In this document: piece by piece, positions 62,465-64,000 of the stretch
How positions within the stretch are numbered: position 1 is the stretch's first letter
Layout of the letters: each line of letters starts with the position of its first letter
DNA from: CBDIDH01 sp965277595
GTDB taxonomy: Bacteria > Planctomycetota > Planctomycetia > Isosphaerales > Isosphaeraceae
NCBI GenBank assembly: GCA_965277595.1
Contig: CBDIDH010000001.1
Coordinates: forward strand, 930,001-994,000
Length of the DNA stretch: 64,000 nt
Reading direction: 5' to 3'
The notes under the pieces: generated by a model
Told to the model about the DNA's origin: nothing
The model's database searches: none
The model's input: only the letters and a program-made list of their open reading frames with translations
Translations under genes and position numbers: made by a program

Positions 62465-62492
62465 CTTGCTTGCTTGCTTGCTTGCTTGCTTG
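62465..62492. repeat. Tetranucleotide repeat (CTTG)x7 upstream of the DUF1559 gene
   Basis: Seven perfect CTTG units (CAAG on the coding strand) lie 15 bases before the start codon and directly upstream of the ribosome-binding site. Repeats of this kind change length by slipped-strand mispairing. Confidence 0.9.
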
Positions 62493-62658
62493 GAAAAATG
62501 GATGACTACGTCCCCGATCCAACCCACGACGGCGTGGTCGGACCACGTTGACACGCTCTGAAAAACCCTTCGTCGATAAGAAAAAGGATGCCGGAAGGGC
62601 TTCATGGCATGGTCTTGCGCAAAAGGTGATACGGCGAGGTTGCCCCTTGGTGACGCGC

Positions 62659-62865
62659 TTACTTTTTCGGACTCGCGGTTTTCCGCTCGTCCTTCACCTT
62701 CGCCCAGGCCGCGGCGTTTGACTCATTCGCCTTCACCGTGGTGTCCGCGGCCGGACTTGTCGCGGTCTGCTGCTCGCCACAACCAACAGCGAAACCACTC
62801 AGAACGGCGATCATCGTGAACGCCAGCACGGATTGGCCAGAAAGACCACGGTGTGCCTGTCGCAT
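62659..62865 (-). CDS. Small lipoprotein
   Basis: This protein of about 68 residues has a signal peptide with a lipobox (VLAFTMIAVLSGFAVGC). After the Cys the chain is short, polar and ends in a Lys-rich tail (ERKTASPKK). The frame is open upstream to 63147, but only the start at 62865 gives a proper signal peptide. Small lipoproteins of this kind commonly precede DUF1559 genes in planctomycetes; here that gene begins 209 bases downstream. Function is unknown. Confidence 0.75.
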   Translation of the reverse strand: MRQAHRGLSGQSVLAFTMIAVLSGFAVGCGEQQTATSPAADTTVKANESNAAAWAKVKDERKTASPKK

Positions 62866-63519
62866 CGCATCGAACTCCAAAAGGTTTGAAAAGATTTGCC
62901 AGACTTCGATCCGTTCCGTGGGCGCGAAGCTTCGACGTGGAACTTCCTGATCGGATCGGTCCGATCGATTCCTCGAAAGCCCTCGGCAATCCTTGAACGC
63001 ATCAGAAAATTGCGGGGCCGATTCGGAAATGGCGATCGTGACCCAGGATTCGGGTCCTACGTCCGAATAGATTCTTGAGACGGGTATCTTCAGGAATGTC
63101 TGGATTATGAACCGGCGCGCCGTCTCTCGGCAATGACACTTCGCCAAAATTTTTCATTTCCCTTACGAAAGTCAACTGCCCCCGTTGACTCATCCTTACA
63201 TCAATCCAACCCCGCATTTACGTCAACTTCGCGCCTGCCGTTGCGTGAACGACGCGACATTCACACCGGTCTCGGTGAGGTCTTGCCCGCATGTCGGCAT
63301 GATCTCGTGGGATGGATCGGTCGCTCGAACGGGGCGCGTCGGGAAGGCCCGACTTTGTCCTCGCTTTCGTCTCAAAGGGGACACGAACGAGGACAGACTT
63401 GTGAAGCGGCCCTGTTCACCTGCTAAACTTGAGCGGTTCGGGTCGCTTTGTGGTCTGACCTGGGGTCTTGGGCCTTGAGACGCGTCCTCGCGACGTCACT
63501 CGGCCTGGAGGATTCGATC
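62866..63519. other. Divergent spacer before the multi-HAMP kinase
   Basis: About 650 bases with no supported gene. Promoters for the leftward lipoprotein and the rightward kinase must lie here. A rightward frame at 63185-63478 has no domain and is probably chance. Confidence 0.45.
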
Positions 63520-64000
63520 GTGGCAAAGAAGCAGACGCCAGGCTCTGGGGCGGCGGCAAGTGGTGAAACCGTCCCGGCCGTTGAGCCTGGATCTGTCGGC
63601 GGATCTTCCGCGGCCAATGGCCAGGCTGACGGCCGTTCGCTTCTGGAAGCCCTCAAGGCGCTTAAAAAAGGGGACTTCGGCGTCCGCATGTCGATCGACA
63701 GCTCGGTCGTCGGCGCCGCGATTGCCGATGCCTTTAACGACCTTGCTGATCTTCTCGAATACAGCACGGCCGAGACCGCCCGGATTGCCCGGGTCGTCGG
63801 CAAGGACGGCCGGATCTCGCAACGCGCCAACGTCGGCACCGCCACGGGCGCCTGGGCGCAACGCATCGAGTCGGTCAACAACTTGATTGAAGACCTCGTT
63901 CGCCCCACCGAGGAAGTCGCCCGGGTCATCGGCGCCGTGGCCAAGGGGGACCTCTCGCAGCAGATTCCCCTTGAACAGGATGGAACCCCCCTCAAGGGCG
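63520..64000 (+). CDS. Multi-HAMP sensor kinase, N-terminal part
   Basis: The gene starts at a GTG (63520) after GGAGGA and runs off the window with 160 residues visible. Residues 1-40 are Ala/Gly/Ser-rich and disordered. HAMP-like units follow (LLEALKALKKGDFGVRM near 42-58 and ARVIGAVAKGDLSQQIPLE near 137-155, with a variant between). Arrays of soluble HAMP domains of this form lead a histidine kinase plus receiver domains in known proteins. The kinase itself is beyond the edge, so that part is inference. No membrane segment is seen in the visible part. Confidence 0.8.
   Translation, partial: MAKKQTPGSGAAASGETVPAVEPGSVGGSSAANGQADGRSLLEALKALKKGDFGVRMSIDSSVVGAAIADAFNDLADLLEYSTAETARIARVVGKDGRISQRANVGTATGAWAQRIESVNNLIEDLVRPTEEVARVIGAVAKGDLSQQIPLEQDGTPLKG

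Noticed and set aside
63185..63478. 97-codon rightward frame before the HAMP kinase
   Set aside because: Cys/Arg-rich without a domain; it overlaps the region that must hold the kinase promoter.

Overview
The window is a GC-rich bacterial chromosome segment, almost certainly from a planctomycete and probably of the Isosphaeraceae type. This rests on gene content, not on a search. The clues are a DUF1559 pseudopilin-like protein with an H-X9-DG tail, a TIGR03067-like domain, several FHA proteins, a STAND/TPR giant protein, a three-subunit succinate dehydrogenase with one cytochrome b558, and a multi-HAMP sensor kinase. Genes lie on both strands in short co-directional runs. No rRNA, CRISPR array, prophage or insertion sequence is recognisable.

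Layout. 1-8.1 kb: an FHA signalling island. Two leftward genes (two FHA domains each, the first cut by the window edge) diverge from a rightward 1827-residue protein with three FHA domains, a DUF4062-like domain, an nSTAND1-type ATPase, one membrane helix, TPR repeats, and DUF2610-like and TIGR03067-like C-terminal domains. 8.1-11.3 kb is gene-poor: a tRNA-Cys, a HEAT/TPR protein and three related hairpin elements. 11.3-19.3 kb runs leftward: comEA-like, uvrB, nadC and birA, then a zinc-ribbon/HEAT membrane protein and a cysteine desulfurase. 19.3-23.4 kb holds two short-unit repeat tracts around a four-helix-bundle (S23) gene, then ThiF/MoeB, MoaD/ThiS and threonine-synthase-like genes. Upstream of that last gene lies a clear SAM-I riboswitch. 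23.6-27.3 kb: putA and RNase P RNA. 28-31.7 kb: sdhC-sdhA-sdhB. 31.8-36 kb: an MscS channel and a secreted coiled-coil protein, together resembling a split MscK. 36-43 kb: a CobB-like pseudo-amidotransferase, a TlpA-like thioredoxin, an SH3 protein, hemB and hemL. 43.2-43.8 kb: a broken hybrid kinase. 44-52.6 kb: a catabolic block (CtBP-like dehydrogenase, Ldh2-family oxidoreductase, DapA-family aldolase, MFS transporter, and facing them SDR, E2 and fused E1). 52.7-56.6 kb: GTP-type PEP carboxykinase and a di-haem DUF1111 protein. 56.9-61.3 kb: sixteen tRNA genes in two batches around a glycosyltransferase and small proteins. 61.4-64 kb: the DUF1559 protein, a small lipoprotein and the start of a multi-HAMP kinase.

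How the genes work together. The most informative locus is 18.1-23.4 kb. A SAM-I riboswitch governs a threonine-synthase-like PLP enzyme, a ubiquitin-like sulfur carrier ending in GG, and its E1-like activating enzyme; a cysteine desulfurase follows. This suggests protein-thiocarboxylate sulfur transfer into homocysteine or cysteine under SAM control. Other notable features are a family of heptad inverted repeats in five spacers between 30.8 and 45.2 kb, and a tRNA array whose members often depart from canonical structure.
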